From the NCBI RefSeq assembly GCF_029227915.1, contig NC_079885.1:22507001-22571000 (forward strand): a DNA stretch of 64,000 bases. The letters are read 5' to 3'. The notes beneath the pieces were generated by a model. The model saw nothing but the letters and a program-made list of their open reading frames with translations, ran no database searches and was not told where the DNA came from. Of the stretch, positions 10,601 through 22,800 are shown piece after piece. The position numbers were made by a program, and so were the translations under genes. Origin of the DNA: Hydractinia symbiolongicarpus. Its lineage: Eukaryota; Cnidaria; Hydrozoa; Anthoathecata; Hydractiniidae. Position 1 is the stretch's first letter, and each line of letters begins with the position of its first letter.

Positions 10601-13104
10601 AGCACAGGGATTGAAGCAGACGAACCAATCACAGGTATAGTCGTAGGAGTAATCTCCGTCACGTCGCCGTCATCCGATTGACCTTCCGACTCGCTGTCAT
10701 CAGGAAGCGGATTCGTAGTGTCCACAATTCTTCCGCCCTTGTCGTGAGCTTTCAGCGTCATCTTTACCGGCTTCTTCCGATCAGGCGCAGATTTCTTTCG
10801 ATCCGACCTTTTCTTCCTATCCTCGTCACGACCTCTTCTGTTGGAACCCTTTTTTCTTCGATCCCTACTTGTGCTTCTTTTGCGCTTCTTTCTACTTCGC
10901 GACTTGGAAGGCGATCCGCGACGACGACGTTTACTTCGCTTACTACCAGACCTGCTTCCACTGTCGCTGGAGCTGCTGCTAGAACTTCGTGAACTTGCAG
11001 ACTCCACAGAACGACGGCGTCCACGGCTCTGTTTTTTTTCTTTGTTCTTCTCCTCCAAATCATCGTATTGCGGTACCAAACTCTTCGTAATTTTTTTCGT
11101 GCCAGTTGACTTAAGTTCGGCAAGTTCTTTTTCAAGCTGTTTTTCGCGCTCGTTTAACATTTTTATTTCATTTTGTTTTCTATTAGCTACAACTTGCCTT
11201 TGATCAGAAGAGCCACCCCCAGAAGATTGGTTAGATGTCGCCTTTTCTTTATCTAAAATAACAGACAGCAATCTTTCTTTTAAGGTAGGATCTACCGAAT
11301 CCAACTCTGGCCCGAGACGTTTCAGTAACCGTTCCCGCTCAAGTTGAATACGCAGATCAGAATCGCTTTTCTTTTCAGAGCCATCTTGACCAGGGGCCAC
11401 GTTTTTGTTGCCATGGTGATAATCGATAACAACAGCAGCTGGCGATTTCTGTTCAGGATTGAGCATGACAGTGTTGTCCGTGCTGTTTGGAAATTTCTCG
11501 CGAAACAACGTTTCACGTTTGATGATCATCATCTCGCGTATTTCTAACTCCTGTCGCACCTCGCGCATGTCACCCTGTATGCGAATCATATCGCGTATGT
11601 ACTCTTCTTTACTCGGATCGTTTTCTTCAAGGACGCGTAGGTTTTCGCGTACGTAATCCTCCTCTTCGCACAATTTGTTGTATGTTGTTTCGTATTGTTG
11701 ATACACTGAGATGTCGTTTTCTCTTTCTCTTGTCAACCTCTCTTTTAAACCAATCAAATCATTGTGGTACTCTCGGGAAAGCTTCTTAAAGGTAACTTCT
11801 ATTTCTAATTCTTTCGCGCGCTTATCCGGATCTTGATGTGGCGCCGGTTTATCGGGTCTTTCGCTCCGTCTTGGACTCTCCTTCGCAGTTGGCTTTGTCA
11901 CCACAATCTTACTGCCTTGTAGTTTTTCTCTCAAGTCCACCATTCTGCTGTCAGTAGGAGATGTAACTATTTCGACTTTTCGATCACTACTAGGAAAAGC
12001 AGGTTCCATTTTGCGAAAAGCTCTGTTATCTCCCTTAAAATCCTTACTGCCACGATTATCTCGTCTGTCACTTCTTGAATCTCTTCGATCATCGCTTCTT
12101 TTGTCGCGACTATTTTTATCTCGCTTATCCAACTTCTTTTCGACCCAATCGTCGTTTCTCTCTTTCGCTGCTTTCAGTCTGTTTTTGCCGTCACCTTTAA
12201 ATGCTCTGTCCATATGAGAGCGACTTTGTAGGTGTTGGTTAAAATCTTTCTCTGCTTTATAGTCAACGCGGCAAACGTAGCACCTCAGCGGTTGCTTCAT
12301 AAGACTAATCTGTCGCAGATGTTTTTTCCCCTTCATGTGTTGCAAATAGGCAGGCTCGCCAGAGAGCGGGACGCTACATACCTCACAGAAGTATTCCATT
12401 TTTTCTCTCAAATGTGAAGGAACCTTCATGCGTTCGTTTTCTTCGGATTCCTGAAACTTCTTCTCGGCTTCTTCCTCAAACTTCTTCTCTTCCTCCTTTT
12501 TCTTGTCGACCTCGGCGCGATGTCTCCAGCTGTCGAGGTGAATCCTGTAATTAGAAGGGTTCAAGCAATCAACATTACACACGTCGCAGAAGTTTTTCTT
12601 CGTTTCTTGGCGTTGATCGTATTCATGGCCCCTCATCTTATTCAGCTTCATCACGATATCACTCCGTTCTTTATTTCCCTGCGCTCTTCTACTGTCAGCT
12701 TCAGACATATTTGCCACTTTTTCCTCTTCTTCTTCTTCCTCAGTTTTCCCCAGTTCTTCCTCAAGTCCATCTACCCTGTATAAAGGTTGGTGTCTAGCCA
12801 TTAAGCAGTGCGCGTCAAGCTCAATCTTCGTAGGAAACATCCTCTCGCACGTGTAACACAAATGCAGCGCGTCTGCGAGAGCTTTATTGATTAGATCTTC
12901 CTTTTGTTTATGCACTGCGGAGGCGTTGTGTTCAATTATCAACTTTTTGCTTGGCAACTGCACCTTGCAGAACAAGCAGTAGTGATTTTCTCGCGCCTCT
13001 TCGTTCGATTCGCGTCGACGCCGGGGCGGGCTACGGCCCATCTGATTACGCCCCGTATGGTGCATCGCTCCTGTGCCATCTCGAACATGTCGAAACCGTG
13101 TCAT
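7616..13104 (-). CDS. Five-finger U1/matrin-type C2H2 zinc-finger protein with coiled coil and RS domain
   Basis: The minus-strand coding exons are 13104-9224, 9023-8928, 8366-8290 and 8154-7616. All have GT-AG borders and consistent phases, giving about 1,530 aa. Five zinc fingers have exactly the same spacing C-X2-C-X12-H-X5-H: Cys43/46 with His59/65, 83/86 with 99/105, 173/176 with 189/195, 240/243 with 256/262, and 275/278 with 291/297. This is the U1/matrin type, which usually binds RNA or RNA-protein complexes. A glutamate/lysine-rich segment separates fingers 2-4. A coiled coil covers about residues 430-540 and an RS/KR-rich domain about 690-785. The C-terminus is Arg/Pro/Asp-rich. A nuclear RNA-processing role is inference. 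The start is the ATG at 13104, just inside an exon whose acceptor is at 13113-13114. I cannot assign an orthologue; ZNF318-like or ZMAT-like proteins are possible relatives. Confidence 0.85.
8684..8798. mobile_element. 115-bp MITE with TA duplication in an intron of the zinc-finger gene
   Basis: The ends CCGTAATGATCCGATTAAGC and (reversed) CCGTAATTATCCGAACAAGC are inverted repeats. TA flanks both sides (8682-8683 and 8799-8800). Inside, the word GATTAAGCGCCC is repeated three times in tandem. It lies in the intron between coding exons 2 and 3 of the five-finger gene. Confidence 0.6.
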
Positions 13105-13112
13105 TGTTGGCA

Positions 13113-13130
13113 CTGAAAAAAAAGAAACTG
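13113..13130 (-). promoter_or_regulatory. 3' splice acceptor just upstream of the zinc-finger protein ATG
   Basis: On the minus strand a run of pyrimidines ends in TTTTTTTTCAG, and the ATG follows 8 nt later (TGCCAACAATG). The coding exon is therefore joined either to an upstream 5'UTR exon or to a trans-spliced leader. No upstream coding exon was found. Confidence 0.6.
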
Positions 13131-14084
13131 ATTTTTAGATACGCCTGAAACTTTAAGCACAAAATAAATAAATGAATAAAAACAAGTACTAACATCAATA
13201 ACACGCTGTAAAATTGTACATGTGTAAAATTTTGGCACCAAGCAATTTTTGCAACTTTAACAAATTCCGGCAACTCGCAAACTATCTACAATAACAAAAA
13301 AATATTATATAAGTTAGCTTCCACAACTTAGCCTTCATCGACAAACCTAACATGGTAGGGTTTTAGCATTGAAAAAACCTTCTGTTAGAATGAAAGAAAA
13401 AAAGCAGCAGTAAACGAGAATTGTTGCATTTAAAGAAGTTTTAAGAAGGCATAAAGATTCATACAAAAAATGAAAAAAAAATAATACAAGAAATTCATTT
13501 TCAAAACCAGTTGAAACAATTGTTGACATTACTTGGGGTCTTAAGATGTTTTTCTTGCATTAAACTAGACCCAGTCTTCCGCTAAAACATCCTTTGTCGT
13601 GTAACGCTTACCTTTTGTTATTTTGGCTCAAAGCTTTAAATACAAAGGGATTATAGCCAGGCTTTTAAGATAAATATTCTCCCAATTGTATGGCAGTACA
13701 ATATTACATACCACAATCAAAACATGAAACAAAATTAGGGCATAATTAGAAAATTCTGCAAAGTAGATTCGCATACAGTGAAACCTTTTAGAGGACATCT
13801 TATATAGCGATCACCTCTGCAAAAAAGGCACTGTACATATCAGGCTCTTTTTTATAGCAGACACTTTTCTCAGGGAAGGATAGAAGTAACAGTCAAACTC
13901 ATGTAACAAAACCTCTATGTAGCAGACACTTTTAAAGTGTACTCGTCTCTAGTGAGGTTGTCCTTTCAAGGTCCCAACTGACATCTACCTCTATGTAACA
14001 GACACATCTCCACAGCTAACACTGAAATTTTTCTATGCAGTTATAAAGATAAGAATTAAAACTTTAAGGGACCTACCTGGATTT
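13131..14084. other. Intergenic, with a possible pogo/Tigger-like relic
   Basis: No gene is seen. From 13776 the sequence CAGTGAAACCTTTTAGAGGA is followed by repeated words of the type CTCTATGTAACAGACAC up to about 14010. Pogo/Tigger transposon ends begin CAGTG(A/G)AACC and carry such words, so this may be a fragment. No matching right end was found. Confidence 0.3.
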
Positions 14085-14575
14085 AAAACATTAGAAAAAA
14101 ATAATAATCCACTTCTTTAGAAAAGTTCAAAAATCTGTGTTTCTGAAGCGTTTTGACTCATTTTGCCCAGCATTATTGGGCCAAAAAACTGAATTTTGAG
14201 AGTCAACTATTCTCTATCTTTGTGCAAAAGATCAGAATAAACTAATGATCCAATCCTGAAAAAAGTTGTATGAACCATATTTTAGGACTGTTTCTGCTCA
14301 TTTTGCGCTTAACTCTGCTATTTTTAAGCGAATAAGATTTTTTGTTCCCTGACAGTCATTGTTCCTTGTTATTGTGCAAAACATCAAAAAAACTAATCTA
14401 ATCCTGAGAAATGCCGTAAAATGCTTTTTTTGGAACATTTTGGTTCATTTTGCACATAAATCTGCCATTTTTGAGCCAATAAAAGCCCCTTTTAAGGGTC
14501 TATTGTTCTTTATTTATTTGCAAAAATCAGAAAAAATAATGATCCAATTCTGAATAAAGCTGATAACGGACGTAC
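14085..14575. repeat. Diverged tandem repeat, about 3.3 copies of a 140-147-bp unit
   Basis: Each unit contains, in order, TCATTTTGC, a stretch similar to TCTGCCATTTTTGAGCCAAT, GTTC(C/T)TT, a CAAAAATCAGAA-like word and AATGATCCAATCCTGA. TCATTTTGC starts at 14158, 14298 and 14445. A partial unit precedes the first. Copies are well diverged, so this is an old array without coding potential. Confidence 0.6.
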
Positions 14576-14754
14576 AAACAGACACAGTCATTTTATAGGA
14601 CCTGTACTGGGTAGGTGAAAAAAGGCATAGGTGTGAATTTATAAATGCATAAAACATAAAATTTTGAGTATTATCTATTATGCAAATAAAAACAAATTGA
14701 TAATCGTATGAGAATGTTATTCTAAATAAATATTCAAGACATATTTACGAGACC

Positions 14755-14882
14755 CTGATCATGAAAACATGGTGGTCTTTACGTTTTTGATTAACTTTCC
14801 TTTTTTGTGGAAGTTTTTCATTTCCGTTTTCTTTGAATTCTTGGAATTTCTTTCTAGCTTCTTCAAACTTCTTTTCTGCATA
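14755..14882 (-). pseudogene. Degraded partial copy of a zinc-finger-gene exon segment
   Basis: Minus-strand translation gives AEKKFEEARKKFQEFKENGN. This parallels EEKKFEEEAEKKFQESEENE at about residues 205-224 of the five-finger protein, whose gene begins 1.6 kb downstream on the same strand. The DNA is alignable over roughly 80 bases (14805-14880 against 12415-12495) with a 3-bp gap. There is no splice context or continuation, so a fragmentary duplication is most likely. Convergent low-complexity coiled coil is the alternative. Confidence 0.4.
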
Positions 14883-14939
14883 ATAATATGATTGGCAAAT
14901 AACAGGCATAATAATTATGGTTAACGTCATGTTTAGATG

Positions 14940-16877
14940 CTAACCAATAACATTTATAGTAGCATAAGTTCATAAGAGAGCATTTTATTATTTTAAGGTC
15001 TTTATTTATATTTTATGTTTTAGTGTAAAAATAAGAAATTGTTATCATTCATGTGCAATGCGCTAGTGGCTCAACTAGACAAGCAATTTGTAAAACTATG
15101 ATCTTATTTCGCCAACTTAAGCGCAGCTTTGCGTGCAAGACAGCGATCTTTCGCCCCTTATTGATAGGCCTGACCTAATGTGATTGTCCTAAGATTAACA
15201 AACATCATATCACAGGTTTTCGATATAAAACATGTAACATAAGCTCTAAATAGATAATAATCTGCTATTACAACATTTGTGCTATAAATTTCCCTGTGAA
15301 GTAGTTCAACCGACAGTGAAAGAACTGTGATTCATTGATCTGAAAATAATACCGTAATACTTAGTATTATTGCTCTACTTCTAAGTTCTTCCAAAGCAAT
15401 CACAATCTAAAAACATCTTACTTCAACGGCAGTTATGAAAATGTTTCCAGAAGAAATAATGCAAGTGTACAAAATACTGCAATGTTTTACATTGTGTATA
15501 ATGTTCTGTTACATAGCGTGTTACATTTGCGTCACCATTGACAGACAGAGAATAAAAAATATGCCAACATAGATGAAAATGAAAAAGAAAATTTTCAACA
15601 TCTGACCTAAACTTCCGATGCCATCATATAATATTGTTACAATGTTTTTAGCATAATGCATTAATATATAGATTAATGTTTTGCTTTGCAATTGCTCTTT
15701 TTGGTTGTGAACATCAGCAAAAAAGGTCTTGTACATACAGTACTATTTATTCTGCGTGATATCATGGCATGCATAAAACACACCTGCTGCTATATTATGA
15801 AATATACACTATTTACCATTCGATGTACCTAAAGTAGCAAATTTCATGCTGTTTTATACTCCACCATGCAAGATATTTACTGCGAACATGGTGGCTATAA
15901 AACTATAGGCACTAAGTTGCCTTACCTGATGGTGTTTTGATGTTTCAATATACGTCCTGAATTTTAAAATAATAACAAAACATAATAACAATCTCACCAA
16001 TTACCAAACTTCTTCTTAATACATAAAAATTTGATTATATTTTCTAAATATAAATATTAAAAATAATCATTCTGTCACACGGAGTACAAAACAATAAACA
16101 GAAGAATCCACAAGAAAAAAAATCCTTTTCCTTGTGTTTCAAAAAACCTTGCATCAGTTTAAGTTAAACTCAGTGTGATTAGAGGCTGATCCAGGTCAAT
16201 TTAGACATCTGATGGGTGCCAAAAAAGAAACACATAAGTTTGAAATGTTAACAGCACCAATCTTGTCTCAATGAATTATCATTTGAAAAAAAAACATAAA
16301 TGGCGGACACACCACAAAAAAACTTTGTTAAAAGGAGAGACTAAGTAGCAACAATTTTTTTTTTAATGATGGTATGTCACTTTTTCCATTTTAAAGGTTG
16401 TCTACTTTGTGGTTAAGTCAACAGAATTGAAAGCGCTGCCTTTCATTTCAAGAATAATAGGCAAGTTTGAGAAAGTAGGAGTTATCAGAAAAAAAACTTA
16501 TTTGAAAAATCATGCAAACTTACCCATATGTGGAATTTCAGTGTAACTAACTTTCGCAATTTTTGCTAAAAATCGTAAAATGGCAATTTTGGCTGCAAAA
16601 GCTGATTATTTATTCAAAATATCATGAGCTTGGCAAGGTCTAGGGGTTAGGTTGTTAAGAATTTAGTACTGGATTCAAAAATAAACAGAAACAAGTTCCA
16701 AAAAAACAATAACATCATTTTAGTTTTAGGATTTCTTGCACTTCCGGCATTGAGCCATTGCTAACAATAAAAAACCACATGGGTTCACGTAGCGCCTGCT
16801 CTTAAGTTAGATTCTCAGGCACATTAAAAAAATCATATTTGGGGTATGTACACAAAAAAAGGAATTTGCATGTACTG
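14940..16877. other. Intergenic stretch, nothing recognised
   Basis: AT-rich sequence without a supportable open frame, splice-consistent exon or obvious repeat ends. Confidence 0.4.
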
Positions 16878-17776
16878 TTAAAAAAGCTTACCTCCCGAGA
16901 AAAATCAAGTTGACCTAAATCGATTCATAACATCTTCAGAAAAAACAATTTAACGTTTATTTTGTTAAAATCACTACGGTATTCAAGAAACCAGACAATG
17001 TTTACCTCATGTTTTTAAGCCTTCACCTCACTTGTTTGCCATTTTGCAAGTGCGCATTTAAGAGTATAATTATGCGCCTGACGTCACTAGTTAGAAGCTC
17101 ACATTCGGACCCCCGGATAAAAGGCGAATCTTTGCGGATGTGATGTGATGTGATTTGTAAAAAAAAGTTCCACACGTTGATGAATAAGGACGAACCCTTT
17201 TTTTAAATAGTAATATGGCTTCTTGCCCACTTACCTAGTTGTCTTAACCAACAAAAGAAACAAGGTGTATTTTTTTCAACTTTCCCAAAGATCCAAAACA
17301 ACGAACTATATGGATCAAACTGATCAAGAGAGAGGATACACTTCCAAAGAATTTTAAGATCTGCGAAGCTCATTTTACTTTCGAGTTCTTTGACTTTAGA
17401 AAGAAAAAACAAAAAGAAGGTTATTAGATTTTTTCATTTTTATCGTCATTCATCGAACTCATGCGCTATTATCTAATTCGAATACGTTTACATATCAAAA
17501 CTCACTGATCAAATTAAAAATATTTGCGGATTTTAACTCGCAATAGCAACGACACTCCGCTTCGCTCGTCATTATCTTAGACTTTCCACACTTGCACCAC
17601 GTCCTTACAGCAACAGCAACACGTGAAGCGACTTCTTCTTAAATAGTATCCTCATCACAGCTCTCCCAACTGAAATCCGAGTGCTTGGTCTAGTATTTCC
17701 TTTATATTCGTAAATCACGTATGAATATCAGCCAATTTAGGTCAACTTAATTTTTGTCGGGAGGTAAGCTTTAAAA
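16878..17776. mobile_element. DNA-transposon remnant with 35-40-bp inverted repeats (TTACCTCCCG family)
   Basis: The left end TTAAAAAAGCTTACCTCCCG (from 16878) and its continuation to 16919 match the reverse complement of 17735-17776, where AAGCTTACCTCCCG and AAGTTGACCTAAA are shared. The interior holds a decayed THAP coding segment (17215-17427). Single copies of the terminal motif also occur at about 3075-3110 and 35736-35758. Exact ends and target duplication are uncertain; the superfamily is not determined. Confidence 0.55.
17215..17427 (+). pseudogene. Decayed THAP-domain coding segment
   Basis: From the ATG at 17215 the frame reads through two stops (17236 and 17245) into IFFNFPKDPKQRTIWIKLIK, then KICEAHF and a terminal stop. 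FFNFPKDP, the conserved Trp and the C-X2-H pair are hallmarks of the THAP zinc-binding DNA-recognition domain. THAP domains are common at the N-terminus of transposases, and this copy sits between inverted repeats. It is truncated, with no catalytic region. Confidence 0.6.
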
Positions 17777-18693
17777 TGACCAGGCCAGTTTTTGGACACA
17801 GTAAAACCTAGTTGTAGCTAGCATGTATTATTAATTTATAGGATTCTTATACAGTTTGTCGTAGCCAAATTTTAAAATGAAATGTTTAAATATGAGAATC
17901 AGATAAATCGTATTCAATTATATTGCTAATTAGCTAGCTAGCTGTTAACTTCATTGGATGAGAAGTTTAGCTAGTAGTGACTTATAGCCAGCTAAATGGT
18001 TGAACAGTTTAAATGGTATAATTTTTTGGCCTTTTGATTTGCCAAGAAATGTTTCAATTTACAATTTACAGTACTTCCACAATTGTTCTAAGATTGGACA
18101 TCTATGTCCATAGGTTGGAGACTGGCCACCCATTTGTCACTGTCAGAAGATTGGCCTGGCTAGTCTAAGATGGGCGTGTTTCAAGATTGGGCAGAACACT
18201 TTTATTTGTCTTATTTTCAACATAAATGCCAATATTTTGTGTATCCATTTTAAAAGGCTAATATCCACTAGGAAAGCGTTCCTTTCATTAGCAGCCCATT
18301 TAACATAAATACAGGCATTAAATAATTGGAATTTAAATACAAAAAATGTAATTTAAAACGAGTGACGTGGTTTCATTACCACATTGAAGGTCTCCAGTAG
18401 TCCAGCAGAGGCAGGGTGGTTGATGAGTGGATTAAATGTTGCCTTTATTTTAAATGTTGCATTTATTTTAATTTATTTTAGCCCCACGACTAAGACTAGA
18501 AATAGTCAAGCAAGAACAAATGCACCTAATCCTTTTTCGTTAAACAAATTATTAAAAATGACAACATTGAAAAAACAATAAGAAAGTGTTGTTGCTTTAA
18601 ACGATGATCCAGAACAGCCAGGCCAGGCTAGCCATCTTTTCTTTTCCCATGTTTATTCCTACCGTTGTGCGCATGACCCTTTCCACTGTTTAG
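17777..18693. other. Intergenic stretch, nothing recognised
   Basis: No gene is supported. The open frame around 18384-18581 overlaps simple AT-rich repeats (TTTATTTTAAATGTTGC twice) and has no protein-like features. Confidence 0.35.
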
Positions 18694-18900
18694 TGAACCC
18701 ACGGCTTCCAATATTTGGCAAAAACAACACAAGGAAGAAATTGTCGCTCCTCCCAGTGATCTCTGCGGTACCCCGCCTCACGGGAATAAGTATGATTCCT
18801 CCACAAAGAAATTGAGTGAAAAGTTACTGAATGAAGCTTTGAAATATAATACCTGCAATACTAATAATTGTGCCATCGGTTGTTTATATCACGGGGACAA
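18694..18900 (+). CDS. Orphan internal exon of an unknown gene
   Basis: A 207-base open stretch runs from an acceptor (CCACTGTTTAG) to a strong donor (GTAAGC at 18901). It reads EPTASNIWQKQHKEEIVAPP at the start and ends in a Cys-containing stretch (YNTCNTNNCAIGCLYHGDK). Composition and splice sites look like a real coding exon, starting in phase 1 and ending with two spare bases. I found no partner exon on the plus strand and do not recognise the family. It could also be a relic inside a repeat. Confidence 0.4.
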
Positions 18901-18902
18901 GT

Positions 18903-19846
18903 AAGCAAAATTTTTAAAGACCTTGGGCTGGGGGAACATCGCAGCATTTTCTAGGAACCCCCTTAACCAAATTTATTTCAAGGGCATTTTGCTTGCGGAA
19001 CTTTATCGTGGTCACCCTATAAACGGCTTTACATAAGACATCCTGGAAATTGAGCATTTCTTTTTAGGTGCGTTATGTTTACACTCGTCATCGCAAGTTG
19101 CAAATAATTACAGATTAAGTCCAATAACTTTTGTGTTGTGTGAACTAAGAATTTCGGATCATTAGGAAAATTTCCCTTTGAAATCGACACCCCACCACCG
19201 GACGCACTAAATTGGGAATAATATTGCGCTAACATTCAAAGCATTCTGCAAAATATTGGAAAAGTCCCCTGCTTTCTACAAAGCACCCGCACATATGTTC
19301 GCGATTTTTTAAAACTTCTTAGCGTATTAGAAGGGCCGCAAATAACTCTTAAAAAGTAAAAACGAAAATATTAACATGTTGTTATACAACAATTCATACG
19401 ATAATAACGGAAAAACCGCTGTCCTATTTATTTATACTTCGCATAACATAGCAGCGTGCCAAAATATGTTCACGCGATTACAATTTTTCACATACGTGCT
19501 TTGTTAAAAATCAGTTTATTATTAAACGTGGTTCCACACATTAGGCGAATATGCTTTTATACGAACACATTTTTTAACAAGATCGTTTAACCACGACTTC
19601 AAATCGAGTCAAAGTCATTTTATTTGTACGGCCACTTTTATTTTATCGGTAACTCAGGATGATAAAGGTATCTGAACAAATGTATTTTATCGAGAAGCAA
19701 AAACGCTACAAAACAGTAAAACCAATAATAAACCGGTCGTATTTATAATTACGGTCGTTATAATGCTAAATGGTCTATTTGTCATCACTAAGTTCTTTGG
19801 TCCTGCTTTTGTTACTATACAGATACAGACGCTTCGAAACACATTA
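18903..19846. other. Stretch with no supported gene
   Basis: A minus-strand open frame at 19029-19235 has no recognisable motif and no clear splice sites. Nothing else stands out. Confidence 0.3.
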
Positions 19847-19852
19847 TTTATT
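19847..19852 (-). promoter_or_regulatory. AATAAA polyadenylation signal of the 324-aa coiled-coil gene
   Basis: On the minus strand AATAAA occurs about 9 nt after the stop codon at 19862-19864. Confidence 0.45.
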
Positions 19853-19861
19853 TCAAGCCTA

Positions 19862-22800
19862 TTACTTGATAAAGCCAGTCGGTTGAAGCGATAACTTTTT
19901 TTGTAACGTCACAGTTGTTTTACGAAGTTCTCTTTCCACCACGTCAAGTTGGCGCATGGTAGTTTCGGAATGATATTTTTTCATGTGACCAGATGATCGT
20001 GCGTGAGGTAAATAACCCGTCCTTTTTAAGGGAAAAGCAGAAACTGGTCTTCTTCCTGCTTGCGTAGTCGTGATGTGTCCATTGGTGGCTAGAAAAATAA
20101 AGTCACTAAAGCTACACACTTTTTATTCCTGTCTTACCGCTAAAAAAATAAATAGATAAAAAGCTGACGAGATTTTTTGTTAGAACATGCACACTTTAAA
20201 AAAATGAGAGATTTTTTCCAAGTGCGCATGTGGTACGTAGACATCTCGACAGTTTTTGGCACAATGGCGGAAACTGCAGTCAAATTGAAATGAGCCTTTA
20301 GGCAGACTAGCTAAGAAACATTGAGATTCCGCTAAGAGGTACTTGGCACGTGTTTTTATGCGACTAAAACACGTGTGCTAGTACAAAGAATAGCCGATCT
20401 AAATTCATAAAATTTTCGTGCAGTTAAAATTTTGTGCAACCCTTTTTCTCGCGCAATTAATTTTTGCGCATTTATTTTAACGCACATTTTATTTTCGCCC
20501 TACCCTTATGGGTTGCACACCTCAATGTATTGTACATCTTTCAAAATCAAAGCATATATTATTGAAGCTTCATCAATTTTAGATTTACGGCAACCAACGC
20601 TGATGTGAAAAAAAAGTTTTACGAAACTTTTAAACTTTTTATACTCCTTTTTATAAATTCATAATGACGTAATTTCCGTCTCACGGAAACGAGGCAGCCG
20701 TTGCTCCAGTTCTTCATAAATAAAAAAATCGCTATGGCGGACAGTGTATCGAAAAAAGGTAAACATAAAAAACCAAGTCTTGGAAAGCAGTGTGCTGCCT
20801 GGGGATGTGATAGTAGAGGTTTAGTTGAATTCGAGGGTGAACGTATCACAAGTGCTTTGAGTTTCTTCCAGTTTCCGAAAGATCCCAGTCTTAGAAAAGT
20901 GTGGTGTAATCGTATAAAAAGAGTTGATGGAAAAGACAATTTTAGAGTTACTAATTATACTGTTTTGTGCGAGAAACATTTTGAGAAATCTGATATAATT
21001 CGTCCTCCTGGTGGCACATTAAGGAAATTAAAAAAAGGAGCAAAACCTATGCTGTTTGAAGCCATGGTAGAACAGCAGGGAAGTAAACGGAAACCTCCTG
21101 TCAACAGACCCTCTCCCCGCAAAAAATTTAGAAACACAGTGTCAGATTATGAACCTCCGACAGAGTCATTTATGATAGATATGCCAGATGTTAGTTGTGA
21201 TATGTCAAGCCAAACAGAAGAAAGTTTTTTTGACTTACAAAGCAAAATCGAAGCATTGCAGAAGGAAAATGAACAACTTAAAAATGATTTGTTGCACAGA
21301 ACTGTAACTACAAAATGTAAATTTGTTGAACATGTGCTTTTGTCAGACGGAGCATGTAACCACTACACTGGTTTACCAAATGTTAAAGTTTTCAAAGGCA
21401 TACTAATATTTTTGAACACTGGTGACAATGGAGAAAATGTGGTATTATACAACAACCAACAGGTCAAAGGTGATTCACAGAGAGGGAGACCCCGAATGCT
21501 ATCCCCTTTAGAAAGTTTTTTGTTGACCCTGGTACGCATTAGAAGAAACTTCGATATTTTTCATTTATCTTATATCTTTCAAGTTTCTGAAGCTACAGTC
21601 ACCAATACAGTGTTGACTTGGATAAATTATATGTACGTTAAATTTGGATCAATATGCATATGGCCTACCCGACAGCAGGTAAAAGATGTAATGCCAAAAT
21701 CAATGATGGAAAAATTTCCAAATGTACGGTGCATTATAGACTGTGTCGAATTCAAAATTGCAGTGCCTGCTTCACTTGTTGTCCATAAATTGATGTATTC
21801 AGATTACAAAAGTCACACTACAGTAAAGTTCTGGTTGGAATTGCACCAGGGGGTGGCTTCACTTTTATATCCTCAGCCTTCCCTGGGAGCATATCTGATA
21901 AAAATATAGCAGTGAAAAGTGGAATATTATACCCAGAACTCTGGGAGCCTGGTGATGCGATCATGGCAGATCGAGGTTTTTTGATAGCAGAATATGTGAA
22001 TCCAATCGGTGTGGAGCTGATAATACCATGTTTTTTGAGAGGACGAGATCAGTTCAGTGAAAGCGAAGTTATTCAAAGTCAACAAATTGCCGCTGAAAGA
22101 ATACATGTCGAAAGAATGATACAGAGATTGAAAACTTTTCACATATTTGATCGAGTTATTCCTGTTAACATGCTAGGTTCTCTTAACCAGATCATCACTG
22201 TTTGTGCAATGTTAGCAAATTTTCAAGAACCAATTTTAAAGGTATAGAATGTTTAGAAAAAGAAAATCTTTACAATTATATGCATAAAAATATCTAAAAA
22301 GTTTTTTACTGCTACACACACATTATGAGATATACCTCAAGGAGATGATTTTTTCTATAGCTTATTTTTGTGGTAATGTTGCAAACTCGTAAAAATCAAT
22401 CCTTGCAAAAAATATCACTTTGAAGTATATTTCATATTTTACAAGGTTATGATATGTTTCAAGTACTTATTTATATTTATATATAAAGTATATAAAAATA
22501 TCTAGATAGGTTCATTCCTCTAATTCCACAATTTCGGGTAACATGTACGTAAAATAAAATTTCAAGATTCGGTGCTGCAATGTATCCCAATATTCTGTGT
22601 CAAAGGGAACTCTGTCAATGGCTAATCCTTTCGATGTATAAAATACGAAGTCACACCATGTGCGTGTTGTTATAGCAAGTTGCATTTGTACTTGGTCATA
22701 ATACGTGTGGTTTTTATTTATAGTAATTTGATTGTTTTCTTTGTTGTAAACTATACACGGGTTTGGTGAAATGTGGCAAATTGTTTTTGGATCAACATCC

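Noticed and set aside
13111-13113. GTG as start of the zinc-finger protein
   Set aside because: The G at 13113 is part of the splice acceptor AG. The first ATG in the exon is at 13104.
9489-13148. Several plus-strand frames of 60-136 codons opposite the zinc-finger gene
   Set aside because: They are antisense shadows of a long, well-supported coding exon.
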